Origin: Denitrobacterium detoxificans
GTDB lineage: Bacteria > Actinomycetota > Coriobacteriia > Coriobacteriales > Eggerthellaceae
NCBI RefSeq assembly: GCF_001643775.1
Contig: NZ_CP011402.1
Span: 542,001 to 606,000 of the forward strand
Reading direction: 5' to 3'
DNA: 64,000 nucleotides
The number at the start of each line of letters is the position of its first letter. Position 1 is the first letter of the stretch. The notes beneath the pieces were generated by a model. That model was given only the letters and a program-made list of their open reading frames with translations, searched no databases and was not told the origin of the DNA. The translations under genes and the position numbers were made by a program. Positions 21,674 to 33,233 of this stretch are shown here, in pieces.

Positions 21674-23038
21674 ATGGAAGCTTCCGCGATTATATTGGCC
21701 GCGGGTGAAGGCACCCGCATGAAGTCGCGTCACCCCAAGGTAAGCCACAAGCTCCTGGGGCGCCCGCTGGTGCGTTGGGTCGTCGAGGCCGCGCACGATG
21801 CCGGCATTGGCCGCATCGTTACCGTGCTGGGTCATGCGCGCGAGGTTGTCGAGTCCATCGTGGCCGACACCAATATCGTCATTCAGCAGGAACAGCGTGG
21901 TACGGCCGATGCCGTTATGGCCTGCGCTTCGGAATTCCAGGGCGTCACCGGCTCGCTGCTGGTGCTTTCGGGCGACAGCCCGCTCATCACGCCCGAAACG
22001 CTTTCCGCTTTGGTTGCTGCACGCGAGCAAGACGATGCTGGCGTCGTGGTTCTTACCATGCAGCCTGCCGACCCTACGGGGTACGGTCGCATCGTGCGTG
22101 ATGCTGCGGGTCAGGTAGAGCGCATTGTCGAGCAGAAGGATTGCACGCCCGAAGAGGCGCTTATCGGCGAATGCAACTCGGGCTTCTACTGCTTCGATGC
22201 GCAGCTGCTGTTCCAGGCGCTTTCCAAGGTGGGCACCAACAACGCCCAAGGCGAGTTCTATCTTACCGACGTTATCGAGATCGCCCGTAACGAAGGCCGT
22301 TCTGTTCTGGGCTTCTGCGCGGCCGATTCCAACGAGTGCCTGGGCATCAATACGCGCGTACAGCTGGCGCAGGCGTCGCAGGTCATGCAGCGTCGCATCA
22401 ACGAGCGCCATATGCTGGCGGGCGTTACCATGACCGATCCTTCCACCGTGTGGATTGGCCCCGATGTAAAGCTTGCCCAGGACGTCGAGATTCTTCCCAT
22501 GACCACGCTTCTTGGCGCGGTCGAGGTTGGCCCCGACACGGTTCTGGGCCCGAATACGCGCCTCACCGATACCACCGTTGGCGCTGGCTGCGTCATCGAT
22601 GAGACGGTTGCCGTGGAAACGGTTATCGACGACGGTTGCACGTGCGGGCCGCGCGCGTACCTGCGCCCCGGCACGCATTTGTGCGAAGGTGCCAAGGCTG
22701 GTACGCACGTCGAAATCAAGAAATCCACCATTGGCCCTGGCAGCAAGGTTCCGCACCTGAGCTACATCGGCGACACCACCATGGCCGGCGGCGTGAACAT
22801 TGGCGCTGGCTCCATTACCTGCAATTACGACGGCGAGCGCAAGTGGCCCACCGTTATCGGCGAGAATGCGTTCGTGGGTAGCGACACTATGATGGTGGCC
22901 CCCGTTACCATCGGTTCGCATGCGCTCGTGGGCGCTGGTTCGGTCATCACCGAAGACGTGCCCGATTGCGCGCTGGCCTTGGGCCGCGCCCGCCAGGTCG
23001 TGAAGGAACAATATCGTGCTCCCAAGCAGGAGCAATAG
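21674..23038 (+). CDS. glmU: Bifunctional UDP-GlcNAc pyrophosphorylase / GlcN-1-P acetyltransferase
   Basis: 454 residues, the expected length. It acetylates glucosamine-1-phosphate and then uridylylates it to UDP-GlcNAc. The N-terminal nucleotidyltransferase has LAAGEGTRMKS with the KxxxK loop, QRGTADAV and the GDSPLI metal site. The C-terminal left-handed beta-helix shows hexapeptide repeats and the acetyltransferase residues in RPGTHLCEGAKAGTHVEIK, GDTTMAGGVNIGAG and TCNYDG. ATG 21674 follows GGAAGAAGGACGGA. It takes the product of GlmM. Confidence 0.97.
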   Translation: MEASAIILAAGEGTRMKSRHPKVSHKLLGRPLVRWVVEAAHDAGIGRIVTVLGHAREVVESIVADTNIVIQQEQRGTADAVMACASEFQGVTGSLLVLSGDSPLITPETLSALVAAREQDDAGVVVLTMQPADPTGYGRIVRDAAGQVERIVEQKDCTPEEALIGECNSGFYCFDAQLLFQALSKVGTNNAQGEFYLTDVIEIARNEGRSVLGFCAADSNECLGINTRVQLAQASQVMQRRINERHMLAGVTMTDPSTVWIGPDVKLAQDVEILPMTTLLGAVEVGPDTVLGPNTRLTDTTVGAGCVIDETVAVETVIDDGCTCGPRAYLRPGTHLCEGAKAGTHVEIKKSTIGPGSKVPHLSYIGDTTMAGGVNIGAGSITCNYDGERKWPTVIGENAFVGSDTMMVAPVTIGSHALVGAGSVITEDVPDCALALGRARQVVKEQYRAPKQEQ

Positions 23039-23073
23039 TAATAGCATCATTAGCTATGGGGAAGGTTGAAGCA

Positions 23074-24039
23074 ATGGCTAACATCATCGACATGAAAAAG
23101 CAGATGAAGCTCTTCTCGGGGTCGGTGAATCGCGAGCTTGCCGAGCAGATCGCCAACGAGCTCAAGATGGACCTCGGCAACGTGAAGCTCGAGAAGTTCG
23201 CTAATGGCGAAATCTACGCTCGCTACCTGGAGAGCGTGCGCGGTTGCGACGTCTTCATCGTGCAGAGCGTTGCTGGCGAGCACATCAACGACGCGCTCAT
23301 GGAGCTGCTCATCATGATTGATGCGGCAAAGCGCGCCAGCGCCCGCACCATTTCCGCCGTAATCACGCACTACGGCTACGCCCGCCAGGAGCGCAAGGCC
23401 GCTCCGCGTGAGCCCATTACCGCACGTCTGGTTGCCGATATGCTGGAAGCCGCCGGTGCTACGAACATGATTTCGGTCGACCTGCACCAGAACGCCATCC
23501 AGGGCTTCTTCGAGATTCCCGTGAACCACATGACGGCCATGGGCATCTTCGTCGACTACTTCAAGAACAAGGGCTGGGATCCCGACGAGGTGTGCGTCGT
23601 TTCCCCCGACGTGGGTCGTGCGAAGGCTGCCAAGAAGTTCCAGACCAAGCTTGATAGCAGCATCGCCATCATGCACAAGGACCGCCCGCGCCACAACCAG
23701 AGCGAGATCACGGCCCTCATTGGCGATGTCACTGACAAGATTTGCATCATCAACGACGACATGATCGATACGGCTGGCTCGCTGGTTGCCGCTGCCGACA
23801 CGCTGAAGGCGAAGGGCGCCCGCGCGGTATACGCCTGCGCTACGCATGGCCTGTTCAGTGGCCCTGCCTACGAGCGCATCGCGAACTCTTCCATCGAGGA
23901 AGTCGTGGTCACGAACGCCGTGCCCGTTCCGCTCGAGCGCCAGAACGGCAAGATCAAGGTCCTCTCGGTGGCGCCTCTGTTCGCCAAGACGATCAAGAAC
24001 GTGTTCGAATACGGCAGCGTAGCCGCTCTGTTCGAATAG
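23074..24039 (+). CDS. prs: Ribose-phosphate pyrophosphokinase (PRPP synthetase)
   Basis: 321 residues. It makes PRPP from ribose-5-phosphate and ATP for purines, pyrimidines, His and Trp. Conserved blocks are KLFSGSVN, FANGEIYAR, the DAAKRASARTISAVI block, YGYARQERKA, SVDLHQNAIQGFF and the PRPP-loop IINDDMIDTAGS. ATG 23074 follows GGGGAAGG; ATG 23056 is in frame but overlaps that RBS. It is 35 bp after glmU, the common glmU-prs pairing, and ends at a strong terminator. Confidence 0.97.
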   Translation: MANIIDMKKQMKLFSGSVNRELAEQIANELKMDLGNVKLEKFANGEIYARYLESVRGCDVFIVQSVAGEHINDALMELLIMIDAAKRASARTISAVITHYGYARQERKAAPREPITARLVADMLEAAGATNMISVDLHQNAIQGFFEIPVNHMTAMGIFVDYFKNKGWDPDEVCVVSPDVGRAKAAKKFQTKLDSSIAIMHKDRPRHNQSEITALIGDVTDKICIINDDMIDTAGSLVAAADTLKAKGARAVYACATHGLFSGPAYERIANSSIEEVVVTNAVPVPLERQNGKIKVLSVAPLFAKTIKNVFEYGSVAALFE

Positions 24040-24063
24040 CATTTCCCACATAGCCGGTTTCAG

Positions 24064-24095
24064 CGGAGCGTCCCCCTGTGGGGCGCTCCGTTTTT
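24064..24095 (+). terminator. Rho-independent terminator after prs
   Basis: CGGAGCG/CGCTCCG plus CCCC/GGGG (one bulged T), loop CTGT, then TTTTT. Confidence 0.95.
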
Positions 24096-24190
24096 CGTGG
24101 GTGGACCGTTCGCTAGCTTATCAGGCTATTTGCGACTTGGTGAGTTATAATCGGATGCATTAACGGCGAACACGAATGGGGGAGATAGCC

Positions 24191-25261
24191 GTGGCAGGGT
24201 CTAGCATCGAAAAACTGTATGGCAAGAAGAAGTGCCAGGCGGCTTTTGCGCAGGGCATTCCGGCGAAGAAGCTCATCGATCAGCTCTCCGAAATGGTCGA
24301 AGACGAAGATTGCTTCGCTCAGGTGTTTAACGATGTCAGTTCCCAGCTGCGTAACTTCGAAGACTACGCTGGCCTGGAGGAATGGGCGCAGAAGATCGCC
24401 GCGTACAACGATCTGCGCAAGAAGGGCGCTCAGGTGCGTTTGCGCACGGCGGCCGACGCCTACGCTCTGATCGAGTACGAACGCGCCGCTCGCGTGATGA
24501 CGCAGGGCACCTCTTATAACCCCGACGGCTCGATGGCCGAAATCGTCGATGCGGCCGCAGGCAAAGCGCAGGGCTGCACGTCGGAAATCGGCACGACTGA
24601 GGGCGGCATCGACCTGCAGTTCGTCTTCGACGAGGCTACTGCTCCGCGTGCTGCCGCCGTGCTGTACGCGTACCTGTGGAGCCCCGATTCCCTGAAGATG
24701 CTCGAGGGATCGTTCTGCTCGTGCACGCTGAATACCATCGATGCCTTGCTCGAACTGGGTGCCGAAGATGGTGCTGCCAAGCAGCTTGCCCTGCTTACGT
24801 ACCTTTCGCATACCATTGGTAACTTCATGCCGGGCACGAATGCGGGTGGCAAGGGCCAGTTCAATGCCATGCGCGCCGAGCAAGAGCGCGTGCAGGGCTA
24901 TTGGGACCTCACGCTCATGTGCATCAAGGCCTGGTATTCCAATATGCAGAACCCGCTTGGCTTCCCGCTGAAGAGCGGCGAAGCGTGGTGGAAGAGCTTT
25001 GGCGACTGGAATGGCTTCATCGACGCCAACTACCTGCAAGACTACGTAACGGTTGGCGAAGATGGCATCTATCAGGTTGTTCCGTTCTACGAGGGCCACA
25101 GCCTGGCTGCCCCCACGCCGCATGGTCCCGAGGTCGCGAAATGCATTCAAGCAATGAATGTGCGAATTATCGCGCGCGGTCTCCGCATGCGCTATGCTCT
25201 TTCCCAGCGAAATGCGAAGAGCGGCGATTTGAGCCTGTTCTTCAATTACCAGAAGAAGTAG
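24191..25261 (+). CDS. Conserved-looking protein of unknown function
   Basis: 356 residues, cytoplasmic (no signal peptide or membrane helices). I do not recognise a family. The N-terminal ~100 residues are predicted helical with many charged residues. The centre holds four close Cys (FCSCTLN region and nearby) and the C-terminal third is aromatic-rich (GEAWWKSFGDWNGF). GTG 24191 is favoured because GGGGGAG lies six bases upstream; ATG 24176 overlaps that RBS. TATAAT at 24146-24151 may be its -10. It is eight bases ahead of pth and may be cotranscribed with it. Codon use is like its neighbours, which argues for a genuine resident gene. Confidence 0.8.
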   Translation: MAGSSIEKLYGKKKCQAAFAQGIPAKKLIDQLSEMVEDEDCFAQVFNDVSSQLRNFEDYAGLEEWAQKIAAYNDLRKKGAQVRLRTAADAYALIEYERAARVMTQGTSYNPDGSMAEIVDAAAGKAQGCTSEIGTTEGGIDLQFVFDEATAPRAAAVLYAYLWSPDSLKMLEGSFCSCTLNTIDALLELGAEDGAAKQLALLTYLSHTIGNFMPGTNAGGKGQFNAMRAEQERVQGYWDLTLMCIKAWYSNMQNPLGFPLKSGEAWWKSFGDWNGFIDANYLQDYVTVGEDGIYQVVPFYEGHSLAAPTPHGPEVAKCIQAMNVRIIARGLRMRYALSQRNAKSGDLSLFFNYQKK

Positions 25262-25268
25262 GAGATTC

Positions 25269-25826
25269 ATGTATTTGGTGGTTGGCCTGGGAAATCCTGG
25301 CGAAGAGTACGAGCATACGCGACATAATGCGGGCTTCGACACCGTCGATTGCCTTGCCGATTCGGCAGGGGCTCGCTATTGGAAGACGGAATGCGGCGCG
25401 CTCACTGCGAAGGGCTCCCTCGCAGGCGAAGACGTCCTGTTTGCCAAGCCCCAAAGCTACATGAACACATCGGGTGGCCCCGTGAAGCAGCTGTGCGCTG
25501 CCCATGGCGTGAAGCCCGATCACCTCATCGTCATCCACGACGATCTCGACATCGAACCTGGCAGCATTCGCGTGAAGTTCGGTGGCGGGCATGCGGGCCA
25601 CAATGGCCTGCGGTCCATCTGCGACAAGCTCGGCACGCGCGATTGGTTCCGCGTTCGATGCGGCATTGGCCGCCCGCCTGGACGCATGGCCGTGGCCGAT
25701 TACGTGCTCTCGCGTCCTCGCAAGCAGGCGGAAGACGAGTTCCGGGCAAGCGTGGAAACGGCGGCCCAGGCGGTTCCCTTCCTCATTGCGAACGGCCTGG
25801 AAAAGACGCAGCAGGAATTTAATTAG
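25269..25826 (+). CDS. pth: Peptidyl-tRNA hydrolase
   Basis: 185 residues, standard for bacterial Pth. It cleaves peptidyl-tRNA released from stalled ribosomes. Catalytic features are GLGNPG with the following HTRHNAGF (Asn and His of the active site), KPQSYMNTSG, HDDLD (catalytic Asp) and GGGHAGHNGLRS. RBS GTAGGAG precedes ATG 25269. It follows the unknown gene closely and ends at a strong hairpin. Confidence 0.97.
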   Translation: MYLVVGLGNPGEEYEHTRHNAGFDTVDCLADSAGARYWKTECGALTAKGSLAGEDVLFAKPQSYMNTSGGPVKQLCAAHGVKPDHLIVIHDDLDIEPGSIRVKFGGGHAGHNGLRSICDKLGTRDWFRVRCGIGRPPGRMAVADYVLSRPRKQAEDEFRASVETAAQAVPFLIANGLEKTQQEFN

Positions 25827-25832
25827 CTCATT

Positions 25833-25876
25833 CGGGGCGGAAGCGAAGCGGTTCGTTTCCGCCCCGCTTCTTTTGC
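25833..25876 (+). terminator. Rho-independent terminator after pth
   Basis: A 13-bp stem (25833-25845 with 25854-25866, one G-T pair), loop AAGCGGTT, tail CTTCTTTTG. Confidence 0.85.
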
Positions 25877-25958
25877 TCCGCGCCCTCCCGCGTGGCAATG
25901 CCGCCCGCTTTGTGGGAAAATGGAAGCGAAACACGGTTACGCAGTTAGGTATACGCAT

Positions 25959-28900
25959 ATGACGGCTCGATTTTGCATTCGCACGGCCGACGAGGCCGCG
26001 GTCTCGGTATTGCAACGCACGCTCGATATCCCGCGGTTCATGGCGCGATCCATGGTTGCCCGCGGCATTTCAACGCCACAGCAGGCTACCGATTTTCTTT
26101 CCCCCTCGCTTGGGCGCGACTGGGCTAATCCGTACGCCATTCCCGGCATGAAGGAAGTGGCCGATGGCATGGAATCGGCCTTGCGCACGCACCGTCGCAT
26201 TCTGGTATTCGGTGACTTTGACCTCGATGGCGTATCCGCCACCGCCGTGCTTACGCGTGGTCTGCGCGCATTGGGTGGCGATGTCGTGCCGTTTATTCCG
26301 CGTCGCAGCGACGAGGGCTACGGCCTTACCGACGCCGCCATCGAACGATTCATGCAGTTCCGCCCCGATGTGGTCATCACCGTCGACTGCGGCATCGCAT
26401 GCCGCGAGGAAGTGAAGACGCTTCAGCATCGTGGGGTAGAGGTGTTCATCACCGACCATCACGAGCCGGCCGATTTGGTGCCCGTGGACGTGCCAGTGTG
26501 CGACCCGAAGATCGACGACGCGTGTGGCCAGAGCATGTTGGCGGGCGTGGGCGTTGCCCTGAAACTCGTGCAGGTGCTGGGTGCTCGCTTCGGCCAGCCG
26601 CATCTGTGGCGCGAGTATACCGACCTTGCCACGCTGGGTACGGTTGCCGACCTGGTTCCGCTCGTGCGCGACAATCGCGCCCTGGTGGCCGATGGCGTGT
26701 CGCGCATGAACGAGGCGCCGCGCCCCTCCATCGCCGCCTTGCTGGCGTGCGCTGGGGCGCTTGAAGCCCCCATCGCTTCCACGTCGCTATCGTTCAGTAT
26801 CATTCCCCGCCTGAATGCGGCGGGGCGCATGGGTGATGCCGCTGCTGCGCTCGACCTGCTCTTGGAAGACGATTTCGACAAGGCGAGCCAGCTGGCGTCG
26901 GCCCTTGAAGGCATCAACGACCAGCGTCGCGCCATCGAACTCGAGCTCACGGAAATCGCCACGTTGCAGGCGCAGGAGTCCTACCATGGCCAGCGCGCCC
27001 TGGTGGTTGCCGGCAAGGGCTGGCACGAGGGAGTAAAGGGCATCGTGGCCAGCCGTCTGGTGCGCTCGTATGGCGTTCCCGTCATTTTGTTCACCATCGA
27101 CGACGATGGCGTTGCCCGCGGAAGTGGCCGTAGCGTGGGCCAGGTCAACCTGTTCAAAGCCGTGGAAAGTACGGCCGATATCCTTACGCGCTTTGGTGGC
27201 CACGAGGCTGCGGTGGGCGTAACGCTTCCCGCGGATAGCTTAGACGCATTCTCCGAGCGCTTGTGCGCGTACATGGATTCGCTTCCCGAAGATAACTTCC
27301 ATCCGCGCATCGACATCGATGCTTGCGTCGACTTGGACGAGCTCACGTTGGAAAACGTTGAGAAGCTGCAGCTCATGGCTCCCTTTGGCCAGGAAAACCG
27401 TCAGCCTCGACTGCTTGCGCGCAGCGTGTCGCTTGCTCGCACGCGCGCGGTGGGCGCCGACAAGAACCACTTGTCCACCATGCTCACCGACGGTCGCAAT
27501 TCCTGTGCGGGCATTATGTTTCATTGTCCGAACATTCCGCAGCTCATGCATTGCGGATGCGTGGTCAACGCCGCGTTCGAGGTGCAGATCGACACATGGC
27601 GTGGTCGTCGTTCCGTGAAGGCCATGCTTTCGTCCATTTCCCCCGTGGAAACGTGCCGCGCGCTCGAGGCGTGCATTAGCCCCGATCACCGTAGCTATAT
27701 GGATGGCCTCTTCGCCATCGACGAGGAAAGCGACGCATTCGGTGCCGCTCCGGAAGACGATGCCGAAGCCGATCAGATGGAGGCCGAACGCGAGCGTAAT
27801 CGCCAGACGTGGGAGGAGCTCGCCCAGAGCGATCCCGATGCCCTGCGCAGGGCTATTGTCGAATCGTTCATCGGCGAAGGCAACGAACTGTTTGGCTCGC
27901 AGCGTCAGGTGCTCGATGCCCTGAAGGTCGGAAAGTCCACTATGGCCGTCATGGCCACGGGCCGTGGCAAGTCGCTTGTGTTCCAGGTGCACGCCACCAT
28001 GTGCGCCCTTGCGAAGCACAAGGCCAGCCTGTTCGTGTATCCGCTGCGCGCGCTCATCGCCGATCAGGCGTACCATATCCGCCAAGCGCTTCAGCCGTTC
28101 GGCGTGAATGCCGAAGTGCTCACGGGCGAATCGGCGCCCGAAGAGCGCGAGCAGATTTTCCAGGGTCTGGCGAATGGCTCAGTTGACCTGGTGCTCACCA
28201 CGCCCGAGTTCCTGTCTTTCCATGCCGACGAGTTCGCCCAGAGCGACCGCATCGGTTTCGTGGTGGTCGACGAGGCGCATCACGTGGGCCTGGCGAAGGC
28301 GGGCAATCGCGATGCGTATGCGAATCTCGATGCTGCCATTCGGAAGATGGGCGATCCCGTGGTGCTTGCGCTTACCGCAACGGCTCCTGAAAGCGTGGCC
28401 GCCGATATCAATCGCGTGCTGAACGTGGGCGAGCACGTGTTCGACCGCACGGAGCGAGAGAACCTCCACCTCGACGACCAGCGCAACATCAAGTTCCGTG
28501 ACCCCTACGTGGCGAACCTCATTGCCACGGGCGAGAAGACGGTCGTGTACGTCAATTCACGCCAGCAATCGGTGGCGCTCGCCCGAACGCTGCGGAAACT
28601 CGTACCCAGCATGGCGCCGTTCATCGGCTTCTACAATGCGGGGCTTTCCCGTTCCGATCGCATGCATGTCGAGGAGATGTTCCGTACGGGCGCTCTTTCG
28701 GTGCTCATTTCCACGTCGTCATTCGGCGAGGGCGTGAACATTCCCAATATCCGTCACGTGGTCCTGTATCACATGCCGTTTAACGAGGTCGAGTTCAATC
28801 AGATGAGCGGCCGTGCGGGTCGCGATGGCAACGAGGCCTGGGTGCATGTGCTCTTTGGCGCGGCCGATGCCGGCATCAACGAGCAGATTCTGGGCGATGC

Positions 28901-29312
28901 CACGCCCAGCCACGATACGCTAGGTGCGTTCTATCGCGTGTTGAAGCGCATGGGCGACGCGCATGGCGAATCCTTCTTCCAGATTTCCGACGCGCAGCTG
29001 GCCGACGAAGTCGCTGCGTTCGATCCGCGCGTATGCGTTTCCGCGGCGTCGGCCTCGTGCGCCATTGCGGTCTTCCGCGAGCTGGGCCTCATAGAAACCG
29101 ACAGCGCTGCCGAAGCGGGGTACCAGCGCTCGATTCGCATTGTTCCGGCCGATGGAAAGGTCGAGCTCACCGATAGCGTGCGCTATCGCGAGGGCCTCGA
29201 CGAGATCGGCATCTTCCGTTCCTTCTGCGAGTGGGTCATGAGGAGCAGCGTTGCCGTGTTGCGGCAGCGCATTGCGCGACCCATTCTTCCCGACGAGAAA
29301 AGCCAGGGGTAG
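25959..29312 (+). CDS. recJ: RecJ-type exonuclease fused to RecQ-like helicase
   Basis: 1,117 residues, about twice RecJ. The N-terminal half has the DHH phosphoesterase motifs: GDFDLDG (~85-91), VDCG (~143) and TDHHE (~165-169), with the DHHA1 part containing GGHEAAVG. RecJ degrades single-stranded DNA 5'-3' in repair. Residues ~650-990 are a superfamily 2 helicase: Walker A ATGRGKS (~665), DEAH box VVDEAHH (~770), TATAP, and motif VI QMSGRAGRDG (~948), closest to RecQ. The last ~115 residues look like a winged-helix region. ATG 25920 is also in frame; ATG 25959 fits better with where RecJ homology begins. rel starts three bases after the stop. Confidence 0.9.
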   Translation: MTARFCIRTADEAAVSVLQRTLDIPRFMARSMVARGISTPQQATDFLSPSLGRDWANPYAIPGMKEVADGMESALRTHRRILVFGDFDLDGVSATAVLTRGLRALGGDVVPFIPRRSDEGYGLTDAAIERFMQFRPDVVITVDCGIACREEVKTLQHRGVEVFITDHHEPADLVPVDVPVCDPKIDDACGQSMLAGVGVALKLVQVLGARFGQPHLWREYTDLATLGTVADLVPLVRDNRALVADGVSRMNEAPRPSIAALLACAGALEAPIASTSLSFSIIPRLNAAGRMGDAAAALDLLLEDDFDKASQLASALEGINDQRRAIELELTEIATLQAQESYHGQRALVVAGKGWHEGVKGIVASRLVRSYGVPVILFTIDDDGVARGSGRSVGQVNLFKAVESTADILTRFGGHEAAVGVTLPADSLDAFSERLCAYMDSLPEDNFHPRIDIDACVDLDELTLENVEKLQLMAPFGQENRQPRLLARSVSLARTRAVGADKNHLSTMLTDGRNSCAGIMFHCPNIPQLMHCGCVVNAAFEVQIDTWRGRRSVKAMLSSISPVETCRALEACISPDHRSYMDGLFAIDEESDAFGAAPEDDAEADQMEAERERNRQTWEELAQSDPDALRRAIVESFIGEGNELFGSQRQVLDALKVGKSTMAVMATGRGKSLVFQVHATMCALAKHKASLFVYPLRALIADQAYHIRQALQPFGVNAEVLTGESAPEEREQIFQGLANGSVDLVLTTPEFLSFHADEFAQSDRIGFVVVDEAHHVGLAKAGNRDAYANLDAAIRKMGDPVVLALTATAPESVAADINRVLNVGEHVFDRTERENLHLDDQRNIKFRDPYVANLIATGEKTVVYVNSRQQSVALARTLRKLVPSMAPFIGFYNAGLSRSDRMHVEEMFRTGALSVLISTSSFGEGVNIPNIRHVVLYHMPFNEVEFNQMSGRAGRDGNEAWVHVLFGAADAGINEQILGDATPSHDTLGAFYRVLKRMGDAHGESFFQISDAQLADEVAAFDPRVCVSAASASCAIAVFRELGLIETDSAAEAGYQRSIRIVPADGKVELTDSVRYREGLDEIGIFRSFCEWVMRSSVAVLRQRIARPILPDEKSQG

Positions 29313-29315
29313 CGT

Positions 29316-31745
<2,430 letters not shown>

Positions 31746-31774
31746 GTTGCGCGCAAGCGCATGAAAGGAAGCTC

Positions 31775-32446
31775 ATGGCGTTTAGCTACCATAAGGGAAA
31801 CGAATCGTACGCAGTGAAGGGTGGATGCATTGACGTCCGCTATGTGGTGTTGGGTCCCATTGCGAACAACACGTACCTCATCGACGATGGGGAAGGGGGC
31901 GTGATTGTGGTCGACCCTTCGGCCAAGCCCCAGGCCATACTCGATGCCTGCAAGGGCTCGAAGATCTCGGCGTACTTCGTCACGCACTGCCATTGGGATC
32001 ACGTGGGCGCACTGGCCACACTGGTTGACCAGGCTCCCGCTCCGGTGTATTGCGGTCGTATTGATGCCCCCTTGGTGGAGCGCGGGCAGCGTGCCTACGG
32101 TATGGAGATCGCCGGCTGCCCCGTGAGTAACCGCTTGGAAGACGGCGAATCGTTCCAGGTGGGCGGCGTTACGTGGAAGGCCATTCTCACGCCAGGCCAT
32201 ACGCCGGGCGGCATGTGCTATCTGGCTACGCACGGCACGCACCCGGGCGCCCCCGTGCTGCTTTCGGGCGATACGTTGTTCTGCGGCAGCATTGGCCGCA
32301 CCGATTTCGAGGGCGGCAGCATGAAATCCATGCGCTCCTCGTTGCGCAAGCTCGGCAAGCTTTCCGACAAGACGATCGTGCTTCCCGGCCACAATGACGT
32401 AACGACCATTGGCAACGAACGCCGTCGCGTGCTCGAGGCGTTCTAA
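31775..32446 (+). CDS. MBL-fold metallo-hydrolase (glyoxalase II-like)
   Basis: 223 residues. Binuclear-metal motifs are all present: THCHWDH (~res 70), PGHTPGG (~134), SGDTLF (~165) and LPGHN near the end. The short length and layout match bacterial glyoxalase II-like hydrolases that cleave thioesters, but the substrate is not set by these motifs. Start ATG 31775 has GAAAGGAAGC upstream. It follows rel by 29 bp, as in many actinobacteria and firmicutes. Confidence 0.92.
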   Translation: MAFSYHKGNESYAVKGGCIDVRYVVLGPIANNTYLIDDGEGGVIVVDPSAKPQAILDACKGSKISAYFVTHCHWDHVGALATLVDQAPAPVYCGRIDAPLVERGQRAYGMEIAGCPVSNRLEDGESFQVGGVTWKAILTPGHTPGGMCYLATHGTHPGAPVLLSGDTLFCGSIGRTDFEGGSMKSMRSSLRKLGKLSDKTIVLPGHNDVTTIGNERRRVLEAF

Positions 32447-32586
32447 AACGCATTCCCATTTTTAAGCCGTTTTTAAGCGCGCGGCGGGATGCTGTCCCGT
32501 AAATTGCCTGGTATCAATGTGATGGCGGTAAAAGCAAATACGTTACAATGTGAACCTGCTTGTGAATACTGCCAGAGGAGAAGTGG

Positions 32587-33216
32587 ATGGCACGCAAACA
32601 GAAATACGATTACTTCAAGGCGTTTGAGAGGCAGGCAGACCTTGCTTTGCAGGAAGCCGATTTGCTCATCGACGTAATCGAGAACTTCACCACGGCCGAA
32701 GCGGTGCGTGAGGTCATTCCGAAGGCTCATGAAATCGAGCATCGCGCTGACGAAATCAACCATGAAACGTACATGGCCATTGCCAAGTCGTTTATCACGC
32801 CCATCGATCGTGACGACATTCTTGCCATCGCGGGTGCGCTCGACGACGTCATTGATGACATCGAGGACATCATCAACCTGTTCTACATGATGGACGTGCA
32901 CTTCATGCACAAGGACATCATTGGCGTGGCGCATCTGCTTCGCAAGAGCTGCGAAGCCCTGAAGCTCGCCATGAGCGAATTCCCCGACTTCCGCAAGTCC
33001 GCGGCGTTTTCGCAGGCCATCATCTCGGTCAACGATTTCGAGGAGCAGGCCGACGAGCTGCACGAGGAACTCATGCACAATCTGTTCACCGTCGATGCGG
33101 AAAACCCCATGCGCGTGGTCGTGTGGAGCCGTATCTTCCTGAAGCTGGAAAACTGTTGCGACGGCTGCGAGCACGTGGCCGACGTGCTCTCCACGGTGCT
33201 GCTGAAGAACGTATAG
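32587..33216 (+). CDS. DUF47 (PhoU-like) family protein
   Basis: 209 residues, all-helical and acidic. The family pattern is visible: DYFKAFERQADLALQEAD, the EIEHRADEINHE metal-binding stretch and the LDDVIDDIEDIINLFY block. DUF47 proteins usually sit beside a PiT low-affinity phosphate transporter and regulate it. No pit gene is next to it here: the neighbour is a convergent TRIC-type channel gene. ATG 32587 follows AGAGGAGAAGTGG. A TACAAT at 32544-32549 may be the -10. Confidence 0.9.
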   Translation: MARKQKYDYFKAFERQADLALQEADLLIDVIENFTTAEAVREVIPKAHEIEHRADEINHETYMAIAKSFITPIDRDDILAIAGALDDVIDDIEDIINLFYMMDVHFMHKDIIGVAHLLRKSCEALKLAMSEFPDFRKSAAFSQAIISVNDFEEQADELHEELMHNLFTVDAENPMRVVVWSRIFLKLENCCDGCEHVADVLSTVLLKNV

Positions 33217-33233
33217 GCGCGCCTGAAAAAACG

